The translations under genes were made by a program, and so were the position numbers. 64,000 nucleotides of DNA, from assembly GCF_007120195.1 (NCBI RefSeq), contig NZ_SKOG01000145.1:1-64000 (forward strand). The letters run 5' to 3'. Shown one piece after another: positions 1-9,294 of this stretch (within the stretch, counting starts at the first letter, position 1; each line of letters begins with the position of its first letter). The notes below the pieces were generated by a model. It was not told where the DNA came from. It saw only the letters and a program-made list of their open reading frames with translations, and made no database searches. The stretch is from Aquisalimonas sp. (lineage in GTDB: Bacteria > Pseudomonadota > Gammaproteobacteria > Nitrococcales > Aquisalimonadaceae).

Positions 1-2
1 CC

Positions 3-269
3 TGGCCATTGCACCCGCGCTGGCACGTGCTCGGGGGATGGCGCTTTTCCATGCTCGAGGATCGAACACTGGAGAGCTTTGGCGGTCTACAATATCGCGA
101 TTGTTGCTGGAGTGTTAGGGTGCTGGGGCGGTATTTTCGGGAGGAGCCGAACGTCGACGCAGAGCGCTCCATCATGGTGCAGTTCGAACTGCGCGGCCTG
201 GGTTCGCTGGGAGACGACATCCAGGGCTTTCTTGAGGACTCCATCTTCGGATATGGCAGGGGGAGGTAA
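3..269 (+). CDS. lptD: LPS-assembly protein LptD, C-terminal fragment (truncated by window edge)
   Basis: Partial ORF ending ...RSIMVQFELRGLGSLGDDIQGFLEDSIFGY, directly upstream of surA as in the conserved lptD-surA-pdxA-rsmA order. Confidence 0.8.
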   Translation, partial: WPLHPRWHVLGGWRFSMLEDRTLESFGGLQYRDCCWSVRVLGRYFREEPNVDAERSIMVQFELRGLGSLGDDIQGFLEDSIFGYGRGR

Positions 270-274
270 CGGCG

Positions 275-1591
275 TTGAATGACAGGCAAGGCGCGCTTCG
301 GCCAACGGGGCTGGGGCTGATTGTCATGCTGCTCACGGCGGTGCTCCTGACCGGCGCGCCACCTGCGGCCGCACAGACGCTCGAGCGCATCGTCGCCGTG
401 GTGAACGAGGACGTGATTCTGGAATCGGAGCTGCGGGCTGAAGTGGCGAACGTAGAACAGCGCATGCGGGCACAAAACCGCCAACCGCCACCCCAGGACG
501 CGCTGGTGAATCAGGTTATGGAACAGCTGATCATGGAGCGGCTGCAGCTCGCTCACGCAAACCGCATGGGCATTTCGGTGGACGACAACACGTTGAATGC
601 GGCCATGCAGCGGATTGCCCAGCAGAACAACATGACGCTGCTTCAATTCCGCCAGGCTGTGGCCCAGGAGGGCATCGACTTCTCCCGTTTTCGCGAAGAT
701 TTGCGGACCGACATCAAACTGCAGCGCCTGCATCAGCAGCAGGTGCAGCGCCAGATCGACGTCACGTCGCGGGACATCGAGGAGTTCCTGGAAAGCCGTG
801 TGGGACGCGAAGACGATACCGAATTCCGCGTCGCCCACATTCTGATCAGCCTGCCCGAGGCTGCCGCGCCGGAGGAGGCCGAGGCGGCGCAAGAGCGCGC
901 GGAGGCGATTGTAAGCCGCTTGCGCGACGGCGAGGACGACTTCGCCAGGGTGGCCGCCGAAGTCTCCGATGCCCAGGATGCACTGGAAGGAGGCGACTTG
1001 GGTTGGCGCCAGGCCGGCGAGCTCCCCAGCATGTTTCAGGACGAGGTCATGAGCCTTAGGAGCGGCGAGATCGCGGGCCCGATCCGCAGTTCCAGCGGTG
1101 TCCATATCGTGAAGCTGGTGGATACCCGTGCGGCCGACCAGGAGATCGTTGAGCAGACCCGCGCCCGGCATATCCTCATACAGCCCAGCGAAGTCGTCAG
1201 CCGGCAAGACGCGCGCACGCGTCTTGAGAATCTGCGCGAGCGTATCGACCAGGGTGAGTCCTTCGGTGATCTGGCGCGCGCCCACTCCGATGATCGCGGC
1301 ACGGCCTCTCAGGGTGGGGAGCTGGACTGGATCAACCCCGGGCAGCTGGTCCCCGAGTTCGAGGAGGTCATGGACAGTCTGGAGCCCGGCGAGATCAGCG
1401 AACCCTTCGAAACGCAATTCGGCTGGCACGTCGTGCAGGTCGAAGAGCGCCGCGAGCACGACGGTACTGCAGAGCGGCGACGAGCCCGGGCCGCCCAGCA
1501 GATCCGGGAACGCAAGAGCGAAGAAACCCTGGAGAGCTGGCTGCGGCAGCTGCGCGACGACGCCTATGTGGAAGTTCGTCTTGGTAACTGA
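275..1591 (+). CDS. surA: Periplasmic peptidyl-prolyl isomerase/chaperone SurA
   Basis: Signal peptide, SurA N-terminal region (RIVAVVNEDVILESEL), two PpiC/rotamase repeats; synteny with pdxA/rsmA. Confidence 0.95.
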   Translation: MNDRQGALRPTGLGLIVMLLTAVLLTGAPPAAAQTLERIVAVVNEDVILESELRAEVANVEQRMRAQNRQPPPQDALVNQVMEQLIMERLQLAHANRMGISVDDNTLNAAMQRIAQQNNMTLLQFRQAVAQEGIDFSRFREDLRTDIKLQRLHQQQVQRQIDVTSRDIEEFLESRVGREDDTEFRVAHILISLPEAAAPEEAEAAQERAEAIVSRLRDGEDDFARVAAEVSDAQDALEGGDLGWRQAGELPSMFQDEVMSLRSGEIAGPIRSSSGVHIVKLVDTRAADQEIVEQTRARHILIQPSEVVSRQDARTRLENLRERIDQGESFGDLARAHSDDRGTASQGGELDWINPGQLVPEFEEVMDSLEPGEISEPFETQFGWHVVQVEERREHDGTAERRRARAAQQIRERKSEETLESWLRQLRDDAYVEVRLGN

Positions 1592-1597
1592 CCTCTG

Positions 1598-2611
1598 ATG
1601 ACCCGACAAGCCGTGATCGCATTGACTGTGGGCGAGCCTGCCGGCATCGGTCCGGATCTGGTGGTGATGTTAGCCGCCCGGGGTGGGTTATCCGACGTGG
1701 TCGCCGTCGGCGATCCGGACGTGCTGGCCTGCCGGGCTCGACAGCTCGGCATCGGTCACGTGCGGATTCGCACCCTGGCGACACCTGGGGAGGTCGGCGC
1801 GCCGGGAGCGCTCAATGTCCTGCCGGTCCCAGTTGCGAACCCGGTGTGTCCGGGGACCCTCGATTCGGCGAACGGACCGGCGGTGGTGGACATGCTCCGC
1901 CTGGCCGCAGAGGGGGTCTGGCAAGGCCAGTACGACGCGCTCGTCACTGCGCCAGTCCAGAAAAGCGTCCTCAACGACGCCGGAATCGCCTTCTCAGGCC
2001 ATACCGAATTCCTTGCTGCCCTCACGGGCGCACCCATGCCGGTGATGATGCTGGCGACGCCGGCGCTGCGCGTCGCCCTGGTTACAACGCATCTCCCATT
2101 ACGCGACGTGGCCGATGCCATCACCGTGGACCGTCTGACCCAGGTCACCACAATCCTGGCGCGTGATCTGCGCCGGACCTTCGGTCTCGCGCAGCCACGC
2201 ATTCTGGTCTGCGGTCTCAACCCCCATGCGGGGGAGCACGGGCACTTGGGACGTGAGGAAATCGAGATCATCACCCCCGTGCTGGACGCCCTGCGCAACC
2301 AGGGACTGGACCTGAGGGGCCCGCTGCCGGCGGACACACTGTTCACCCCAGACAACCTCGCGCGGGCCGACGCCGTGCTCGCCATGTATCACGACCAGGG
2401 GCTGCCCGTGCTCAAGCACGCGGGTTTCGGCGAGGCGGTCAACGTCACGCTGGGACTCCCCATCATCCGCACCTCCGTCGACCACGGCACAGCGCTGCCG
2501 CTCGCCGGAACCGGCACCGCGCGCACAGGAAGCCTGCAAGCAGCCGTGCGTATGGCCCGTGAGCTGGTCGAGCGGGCCCGGCACGACAAGGCCATCGAGG
2601 CATCGTCATGA
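1598..2611 (+). CDS. pdxA: 4-hydroxythreonine-4-phosphate dehydrogenase PdxA
   Basis: GEPAGIGPDL, SGHTEFLA, GLNPHAGEHGHLGREE, YHDQGLPVLKHAGFGEAVNVTLGLP motifs. Confidence 0.95.
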   Translation: MTRQAVIALTVGEPAGIGPDLVVMLAARGGLSDVVAVGDPDVLACRARQLGIGHVRIRTLATPGEVGAPGALNVLPVPVANPVCPGTLDSANGPAVVDMLRLAAEGVWQGQYDALVTAPVQKSVLNDAGIAFSGHTEFLAALTGAPMPVMMLATPALRVALVTTHLPLRDVADAITVDRLTQVTTILARDLRRTFGLAQPRILVCGLNPHAGEHGHLGREEIEIITPVLDALRNQGLDLRGPLPADTLFTPDNLARADAVLAMYHDQGLPVLKHAGFGEAVNVTLGLPIIRTSVDHGTALPLAGTGTARTGSLQAAVRMARELVERARHDKAIEASS

Positions 2612-3438
2612 CCAGCACACACCGGCCCCGCAAGCGGTTCGGGCAGAATTTTCTGCACGACCGCGGCACTATCGGGCGCGTTATCGGCGCGATTGCGCCG
2701 ATGCCAGACGACCCGCTCGTGGAGATTGGACCAGGCCGCGGCGCGCTCACGGTCCCGCTCTTGCAGGCCTGCGGACGCGTGGAAGCGATCGAAATGGATC
2801 GGGACCTGCTCGACGGCTTGCGGGAGGTGTGTGCGCCGCACGGCGACATTGTGCTCCACCAGGGGGACGCCCTCACGTTCGACGTGGCCCAATGCCACCA
2901 GGGCGCCGGGTTGAGGCTCGTTGGCAACCTGCCTTACAACATCTCCACGCCGCTGATCTTTCGCCTGCTGGAGCAGGCCGAGCTCATCCGTGACATGCAC
3001 TTTATGCTACAACGTGAGGTCGTCGACCGCATGATCGCGCCACCCGGGAGCCGGACATACGGCCGCCTGTCGGTCATGACGCAGTACCACTGCCAGGTCA
3101 AGCGGCTGTTCACGGTCGCCCCGGGTGCGTTTCACCCCGTACCGGCTGTGGAGTCCGCTATCGTGCGGCTCACACCCCATGCCCCCGGCCTCACCAGCCC
3201 CGAGGAAGCGGTGCAGTTGGCTCGCGTGGTTACGGAGGCCTTTGGCCAGCGCCGCAAGACCCTGCGCAAGACCCTCCGTGAGCTTGTGCCGCCCTCGGCA
3301 TTTCCGGCTTGCGGCATCGACCCCGGTGCACGGCCGGAGCAACTCAGCCTTGCGGCATTCCGCTGCCTCGCGGCGGCACTCCGCGATGCGGACAGCCCAG
3401 AGCATTACACTGGTGCATGGAACCGTGACGGGAGATAA
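2608..3438 (+). CDS. rsmA: 16S rRNA (adenine1518/1519-N6)-dimethyltransferase RsmA/KsgA
   Basis: RKRFGQNFLHD, EIGPGRGALT, NLPYNISTPL motifs; overlaps pdxA stop. Confidence 0.95.
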   Translation: MTSTHRPRKRFGQNFLHDRGTIGRVIGAIAPMPDDPLVEIGPGRGALTVPLLQACGRVEAIEMDRDLLDGLREVCAPHGDIVLHQGDALTFDVAQCHQGAGLRLVGNLPYNISTPLIFRLLEQAELIRDMHFMLQREVVDRMIAPPGSRTYGRLSVMTQYHCQVKRLFTVAPGAFHPVPAVESAIVRLTPHAPGLTSPEEAVQLARVVTEAFGQRRKTLRKTLRELVPPSAFPACGIDPGARPEQLSLAAFRCLAAALRDADSPEHYTGAWNRDGR

Positions 3439-3440
3439 CG

Positions 3441-3881
3441 GTGACGCCGTACAACACCATTCTCCTGGCTGTTGATTTTTCGGCGGACGCAAGTCTCATC
3501 GCCGCACGCGCGCGCGCGCTCGCCCACGCCAGCGAGGCGACGCTGCACCTGGTGCACGTCGTCGAAACCGTTCCCATCGATGTCGCGGGAGAATTCCTCG
3601 GGTCGCCGCAGAGCGACCTCCACGAGGAAATGATGGCAACGGCACGGGAGCGCCTGCGCACGTACACGCACAGCGAGCAACTCGGCCATGCGCAGCAGCA
3701 CGTGGCCGCCGGTTACACCAAACAGGCGATTCTCGAGCACGCGGAGGCGATCGGCGCCGATCTCATCGTTGTCGGCAGCCACGGCCGCCATGGCCTGGCA
3801 CTATTGCTCGGGTCCACCGCCAACGCCGTGCTGCATGGCGCCCCGTGCGATGTTCTCGCGGTGCGGCTCAACAACCCGTGA
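3441..3881 (+). CDS. Universal stress protein, UspA family
   Basis: N-terminal ILLAVDFS and C-terminal GADLIVVGSHGRHGLALLLGSTANAVLHGAPCDVLAVR signature. Confidence 0.9.
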   Translation: MTPYNTILLAVDFSADASLIAARARALAHASEATLHLVHVVETVPIDVAGEFLGSPQSDLHEEMMATARERLRTYTHSEQLGHAQQHVAAGYTKQAILEHAEAIGADLIVVGSHGRHGLALLLGSTANAVLHGAPCDVLAVRLNNP

Positions 3882-4148
3882 TCCGCACCCCGACGCTTCC
3901 ACCCGAACGAACAGCGGATCGGCCCGCGGGAGACGACCCGAGGGCGCCTGCTGTTACCGAAACAGGCACCCCCAGGGTGGCTCATTGATTGTTTGACGCA
4001 TTCGGATTTCGAGTTTTGCGACTTGGCGCCGAGTCCCGGCTCTTTTTGGAGGGCGCGCAAACCGTTAGACTAGCGGATGCGGGAATGGCCGGACTTCAAT
4101 TCCGGGAACCCAATCGCGACACTGATCCATTGAGGCAACAGCGTCCCC

Positions 4149-5252
4149 ATGAGCACGAATTCGCTGAAACAGATTGGCCAGCTCGGGCAGAGCGTGTGGT
4201 ACGACAACATCCACCGTGACATGCTCGACGCAGGCGAACTCGCACGGATGGTCATGGAAGACGATCTGCGGGGCGTGACGTCCAATCCGACTATCTTCGA
4301 CAAGGCCATCTCCCGCGGTGACACCTACGATGCGGCCATAGCCCGGGCGCTCCAGGAGGAGCCATCGCTGTCGGCGGGGGAGCTCTTCAATCATTTGGCC
4401 GTGGCTGACATCCGCGACGCTGCGGATGTCCTACGCCCGGTATACGACCGCACGCAAGGCGTCGACGGCATGGTGAGCATCGAGGTCTCGCCAGCGCTCG
4501 CCCGTGACACCGACGCAACCATTGCGGAGGCGCGGCGGCTGTGGGCCTGGATCGATCGCCCGAATGTCATGGTCAAGGTACCCGCCACCAAACAAGGCGT
4601 GCCGGCGATCGAGACGCTGATTGCCCTCGGCATCAACGTCAACGTAACACTGCTGTTCTCAGTGCAACGCTACCTCGAGGTGGTGGATGCCTACCTGGCG
4701 GGGCTGCAGCAGCGCGCACGGCGCGGCGAGCGTGTGTCCCACGTGCGCTCGGTGGCGAGCTTCTTCGTCAGCCGCGTGGATAGCGCCATCGACCCGCAAC
4801 TCGACGACAGCCTGGCCGAGCTGCGCGGCACCGCCGCCATTGCCAACGCACAGCGCGCCTACGCGCATTTTGAAGACATCTTCGATGGCAGGCGTTTCGC
4901 CGACCTGCGCGACCTGGGTGCGCGAGAACAACGCCTGCTATGGGCCAGCACCGGAACCAAAAACCCCGACTACAGCGATGTCCTCTACGTGGAGGCGTTG
5001 ATCGGCGACCGCACGGTCAACACCCTGCCGCCGGCGACCTACGAGGCGTACAAGGACCACGGTGAGCCGCGGGCACGCATTCACGAAGGGATCGATCAGG
5101 CACCCCATATCCTCAAGCGCCTGGAGTCGGCTGGCATCGATATGGCTGCCGTGACGGCGCAGCTGGAGCGCGACGGCGTGCAGTCCTTCCTGGACTCATA
5201 CAACAACCTGCTCCGGAGCCTGGAGGAAAAGGCCAGATCCCTGGCGGCCTGA
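4149..5252 (+). CDS. tal: Transaldolase (about 367 aa)
   Basis: SVWYDNIHRDML, GVTSNPTIFDKAI, MVKVPATKQGVPAIETL, STGTKNPDYSDVLYVE motifs. Confidence 0.93.
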   Translation: MSTNSLKQIGQLGQSVWYDNIHRDMLDAGELARMVMEDDLRGVTSNPTIFDKAISRGDTYDAAIARALQEEPSLSAGELFNHLAVADIRDAADVLRPVYDRTQGVDGMVSIEVSPALARDTDATIAEARRLWAWIDRPNVMVKVPATKQGVPAIETLIALGINVNVTLLFSVQRYLEVVDAYLAGLQQRARRGERVSHVRSVASFFVSRVDSAIDPQLDDSLAELRGTAAIANAQRAYAHFEDIFDGRRFADLRDLGAREQRLLWASTGTKNPDYSDVLYVEALIGDRTVNTLPPATYEAYKDHGEPRARIHEGIDQAPHILKRLESAGIDMAAVTAQLERDGVQSFLDSYNNLLRSLEEKARSLAA

Positions 5253-5261
5253 ACCCGGCGG

Positions 5262-5666
5262 ATGAGCTCAATGATGGCGGAAATGACACAACACCAACGC
5301 TATAACATTGAAGTGGATGTGGAACCGGCTTACATGGATGACGAATCCGAGCCGGACGAGGAACGCTTCGTCTTCAGCTACACCGTCACCATTCGCAACA
5401 TGGGCGATGTCTCCGCGCGCCTGATCAGCCGGCACTGGATCATTACGGATGCCAATGGTGACGAGCGGGAAGTCCACGGCGAGGGCGTGGTGGGCGAGCA
5501 ACCGCATCTGGAGCCGGGCAAGGGCTTTCGTTACACCAGTGGCGCCATGCTGGAGACACCGATCGGCAGTATGCACGGGACTTACGAACTGCTCGCGGAC
5601 GACGGCGTGACGTTCACGGCGGAAATCCCGCCGTTTACGCTTGCCGGCCCGCGCACGCTGCACTAG
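5262..5666 (+). CDS. apaG: ApaG protein (start may be an internal ATG)
   Basis: FVFSYTVTIRNMG...SRHWIITDANG..VHGEGVVGEQPHLEPGKGFRYTSGA signature; adjacent to apaH. Confidence 0.95.
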   Translation: MSSMMAEMTQHQRYNIEVDVEPAYMDDESEPDEERFVFSYTVTIRNMGDVSARLISRHWIITDANGDEREVHGEGVVGEQPHLEPGKGFRYTSGAMLETPIGSMHGTYELLADDGVTFTAEIPPFTLAGPRTLH

Positions 5667-5680
5667 GGCCTGTTTGCGAC

Positions 5681-6523
5681 GTGGCCGTATACTGCATTGG
5701 AGACATCCAGGGCTGCAACTCCGAGCTACAGCGACTGCTCGCCCAGTTGCGCTTCAACCCGCTGGAAGACGTCATCTGGTTCGTGGGTGACATCGTCAAC
5801 CGCGGCCCGGAGTCACTCGACGCGCTGCGCTACGTCAAGTCCCTGGGCGATAGCGCCATCACCATCCTTGGCAACCACGATATCCACCTGCTTGCCGCGT
5901 GGCGCGGCCATGCCCAGCTCAAGCCGGCCGACACGCTGCAGGAGATTCTGGACGCCCCGGACGCAGATGAACTGCTGCACTGGCTTCGGTACCGGCCACT
6001 GCTGCACGAGGACCGCGAGCTCGGCTATGCCATGCTGCATGCCGGTCTGTACCCGCGCTGGACGCTGTCCGAGGCGAGGCCTCTTGCCCGGGAAGCGGAA
6101 ACCATCCTGCGGGCCCCGGAAGCGGAGTTCGACGCCTTCATGGCCAATCTCTACGGGGATCACCCCAATCGCTGGTCTCCGGAGCTCACCGGCTGGGACC
6201 GGCTGCGCTTTATCGTCAATGCCTTGACGCGCATGCGCTACTGCGATGCCGAAGGCCGCTTGCTCATGGATTACAGGGGCTCACCGGAAACCCGCCCACA
6301 CGGGCACGTGCCCTGGTTCCAGGTTCCCGGGCGCAAACCTGTGGGTGAGCCGCTGATCGTCGTCTGCGGCCACTGGTCCACACTGGGGTTCGCCGAAGGC
6401 GAGGGTTTCGTGGCCATTGACACGGGTTGCCTGTGGGGCGGCTGCCTAACCGCGCTGCGGCTCGATGGCAGCCGCGAACGAACCGCCTTCAAGTGCCCCG
6501 GCGCTTTGAAGCCCGGCGGTTGA
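5681..6523 (+). CDS. apaH: Symmetrical bis(5'-nucleosyl)-tetraphosphatase ApaH
   Basis: GDIQGC, WFVGDIVNRGPESLD, LGNHDIHLLA metallophosphatase motifs; GTG start. Confidence 0.94.
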   Translation: MAVYCIGDIQGCNSELQRLLAQLRFNPLEDVIWFVGDIVNRGPESLDALRYVKSLGDSAITILGNHDIHLLAAWRGHAQLKPADTLQEILDAPDADELLHWLRYRPLLHEDRELGYAMLHAGLYPRWTLSEARPLAREAETILRAPEAEFDAFMANLYGDHPNRWSPELTGWDRLRFIVNALTRMRYCDAEGRLLMDYRGSPETRPHGHVPWFQVPGRKPVGEPLIVVCGHWSTLGFAEGEGFVAIDTGCLWGGCLTALRLDGSRERTAFKCPGALKPGG

Positions 6524-6541
6524 CCGGGACCTCGGCAGCGA

Positions 6542-7123
6542 TCATCTCACCACGGCCGGACCTGCAGGGAGGCCTTGTCGCAGCCGCTCCCAGTCGAATG
6601 CCGGGCCGGGATCGGTCTTGCGCCCCGGCGCGATGTCACTGTGCGCCACGATGCGTTCCTGGGTGATGGCGGGAAACGCGGCCATGAGCCCCCGGCATAG
6701 CGGGCCGAGGACGTCGAACTGGGCATCGCTGTAGGGCGTCTCATCGGTTCCCTCCAGCTCAATGCCTAGGGAGTAGTCGTTGCAGGCGGGACGAGCGTGC
6801 CAGCTGGAGTGCCCGGCGTGCCAGGCACGCCGGTGAACAGGCACGTACTGGATCAGGGCGCCGTCGCGGCGCAGAAACAGATGGGCACTGACACGCATGC
6901 TGGCAATCCCCGCATAGAAAGGGTGGGCCGCGGGATCCAGACAGTTCGTGAACAGCGCGTGCACACCGCCGCCCCCGAACTCGCCCGGAGGCAGACTAAT
7001 GCCGTGGAGGACAAGCAGATCGGGGACCACCCCCGCCGGCCGAGCGTCCTGATTCGGTGAGTGGGCCTGCAGTGCCCCGACCACCAGGCCTGTTTCGCGG
7101 TTTACCACCAGTCGATTCGGCAT
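6542..7123 (-). CDS. ampD: 1,6-anhydro-N-acetylmuramyl-L-alanine amidase AmpD
   Basis: VLHGISLPPGEFGG, RAWHAGHSSW, SLGIELEG, IVAHSDIAPGRKTDPGPAFDW motifs. Confidence 0.93.
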   Translation of the reverse strand: MPNRLVVNRETGLVVGALQAHSPNQDARPAGVVPDLLVLHGISLPPGEFGGGGVHALFTNCLDPAAHPFYAGIASMRVSAHLFLRRDGALIQYVPVHRRAWHAGHSSWHARPACNDYSLGIELEGTDETPYSDAQFDVLGPLCRGLMAAFPAITQERIVAHSDIAPGRKTDPGPAFDWERLRQGLPAGPAVVR

Positions 7124-7216
7124 GCAGCCACTCCCCCGCTCCGCCGCCCTGTGAAATGTTACCATCCCCATCGAGACCGGCCGCTATGGGAGCGTTGCAC
7201 CGCCGGCGGAGGATTC

Positions 7217-9250
7217 ATGAGAAGCAGCCAACGCAACCGTCTCGCCGGGGCAACCAGCCCCTACCTCCAGCAGCACGCGAACAACCCCGTGGAGTGGTAT
7301 CCATGGTGTGACGAGGCGCTGGAGCGCGCGCGCCGGGAAGATCGGCCGATTCTCCTGTCCATTGGCTATGCGGCGTGCCACTGGTGCCATGTCATGGCCC
7401 ATGAGTCCTTCGAAGACCCCGAGGTGGCTGCGGTGATGAACCGCCTGTTCGTGAACATCAAGGTGGACCGGGAGCAACGCCCGGACCTGGACCGCATCTA
7501 CCAGATTGCCCATCAACTCCTGACCCGTCGCGGCGGCGGCTGGCCGCTGACGATGTTCCTGACTCCGGACGATCAGGTGCCGTTCTTCGGCGGCACCTAT
7601 TTCCCGCGGCAGCCGCGCCACGGCCTGCCGGGGTTTGCCGATCTGCTGGAGCGCGTCGCCGCACTCTACCGTGACCGGCGCGACGCGCTGCGCGAGCAGA
7701 ATGCCGAAGTGCTCGCTGCGTTCCAGAAGATTAACGCCGCACCAGGCTGTGCCGACACCGAACTGGACGCGCATCCGCTCACCGAGGCACGCGAAGCGCT
7801 GGCCGCCGAGTTTGATGCCGACCACGGCGGCTTCGGTCAGGCGCCGAAGTTCCCGCAACCGAGCCTCTTGGACCGGCTGCTCAGGGACTACGCGGCGCAG
7901 CCGTCCGAGCGCCGGCAATCGCTGCACATGGCCTGCACCACGCTGCGCCGAATGGCCTTGGGCGGGATCAACGATCAGATCGGTGGCGGCTTCGCGCGCT
8001 ATTCCGTTGACGACTACTGGATGATCCCGCATTTCGAGAAAATGCTCTGTGATAACGGCCTGTTGCTGGCGCTGTATACCGACGCCTGGCAGGCCACCGG
8101 CGATCACCTGTTTGCGCGCACGGCCCAGGAGACAGCGGCATGGGCCCTGCGGGAGATGCGCGCCCCCGAGGGGGGGTTCTACAGCGCCCTGGACGCCGAC
8201 TCCGAAGGCGAGGAGGGCCGCTTTTACGTGTGGACGCGCGAGCAGGTGCGCGGGCTGCTCACGCCCGAGGAGTATGCCATGGTCGCGGCACGCTTTGGAC
8301 TGAACGATCCCCCGAACTTCGAGGGCCGTTGGCACTTCCACGTGCACGCCTCCATCTCCGAGTTGGCCAAAGAACTGCGCCAGCCCCAGCAGGTGATCCG
8401 CGAGCGGCTGGACAGTGCCCGGCACAAGCTCTATCGGTCCCGCGCGAAGCGCGTGTGGCCGCTACGCGATGAGAAAGTGCTGACGAGCTGGAACGCCCTG
8501 ATGCTCCGCGGGCTGGCCCGTGCCGGCCGACTGCTGGAGCGCGATGAGTACTCCCGCGCAGCCGCGGACGGCCTCGGCTTTATCCGCGTCGCGCTGTGGC
8601 GGGATGACCGCCTGCTGGCCAGTTGGCGCGACGGCACGGCAGAGCTGCCCGCCTACCTGGACGACCACGCCTTCCTGCTGGACGCCGTAATCGAGCTGCT
8701 CCAGTGCCGCTGGGAGGAAGACACCGCGGCGTTCGGCCACAGCCTGGCGCAACGCTTGCTCGACGGGTTCGAGGACCGCGAGCACGGCGGCTTTTTCTTC
8801 ACCGCCGACGATCACGAAGCGCTGATCACGCGCAGCCGCCCGCTCACTGACGATGCCCTACCCGCCGGCAATGGCATCGCCGCGCGCGCGTTGCTCCAGT
8901 TCGGCCACTTGACCGGCCACCCCGAGTACATCACCGCCGGCGAGCGCGCCGTTCGCGGTGCCTGGCCGGCCATCAGCCGGCTACCCCACGCCCACGCAAC
9001 CCTGCTCAGTGGCCTGGAGGCCGTGCTGCAGCCGCCGCGCATTATCGTTCTGCAGGGCGACGCTGACACCTGTCGCCGCTGGCAACAGGATCTCGAGCGG
9101 TCCTATGCCCCGAACCGGCTGATCGTCTGCGACCCGGGCGATCCGGGAACAGCGGTGACGGCGCAACTGTGTGAAGGATCGGTCTGCCAGGCGCCCATCA
9201 CATCACTGGAGAGCCTCCGTGAGCGCCTGCACGGCCCGGAGGCGTACTAG
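7217..9250 (+). CDS. Thioredoxin-domain DUF255 protein (YyaL/spermatogenesis-associated-20-like)
   Basis: NRLAGATSPYLQQHANNPVEWYPW, GYAACHWCHVMAHESFEDPEVA, GGWPLTMFLTPD motifs. Confidence 0.92.
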   Translation: MRSSQRNRLAGATSPYLQQHANNPVEWYPWCDEALERARREDRPILLSIGYAACHWCHVMAHESFEDPEVAAVMNRLFVNIKVDREQRPDLDRIYQIAHQLLTRRGGGWPLTMFLTPDDQVPFFGGTYFPRQPRHGLPGFADLLERVAALYRDRRDALREQNAEVLAAFQKINAAPGCADTELDAHPLTEAREALAAEFDADHGGFGQAPKFPQPSLLDRLLRDYAAQPSERRQSLHMACTTLRRMALGGINDQIGGGFARYSVDDYWMIPHFEKMLCDNGLLLALYTDAWQATGDHLFARTAQETAAWALREMRAPEGGFYSALDADSEGEEGRFYVWTREQVRGLLTPEEYAMVAARFGLNDPPNFEGRWHFHVHASISELAKELRQPQQVIRERLDSARHKLYRSRAKRVWPLRDEKVLTSWNALMLRGLARAGRLLERDEYSRAAADGLGFIRVALWRDDRLLASWRDGTAELPAYLDDHAFLLDAVIELLQCRWEEDTAAFGHSLAQRLLDGFEDREHGGFFFTADDHEALITRSRPLTDDALPAGNGIAARALLQFGHLTGHPEYITAGERAVRGAWPAISRLPHAHATLLSGLEAVLQPPRIIVLQGDADTCRRWQQDLERSYAPNRLIVCDPGDPGTAVTAQLCEGSVCQAPITSLESLRERLHGPEAY

Positions 9251-9294
9251 CTTCCGTTCACTCAGGTTCCCTTTGTTGGCGAATGCCTGAGGCG

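Noticed and set aside
4070-4148. Possible tRNA-like segment before tal
   Set aside because: No T-loop GGTTCRANYCC consensus, no acceptor-stem pairing and no CCA; not a tRNA.
7184-8425. 413-aa minus-strand ORF opposite the DUF255 gene
   Set aside because: Shadow ORF; the plus strand has the conserved CHWC thioredoxin-like protein.
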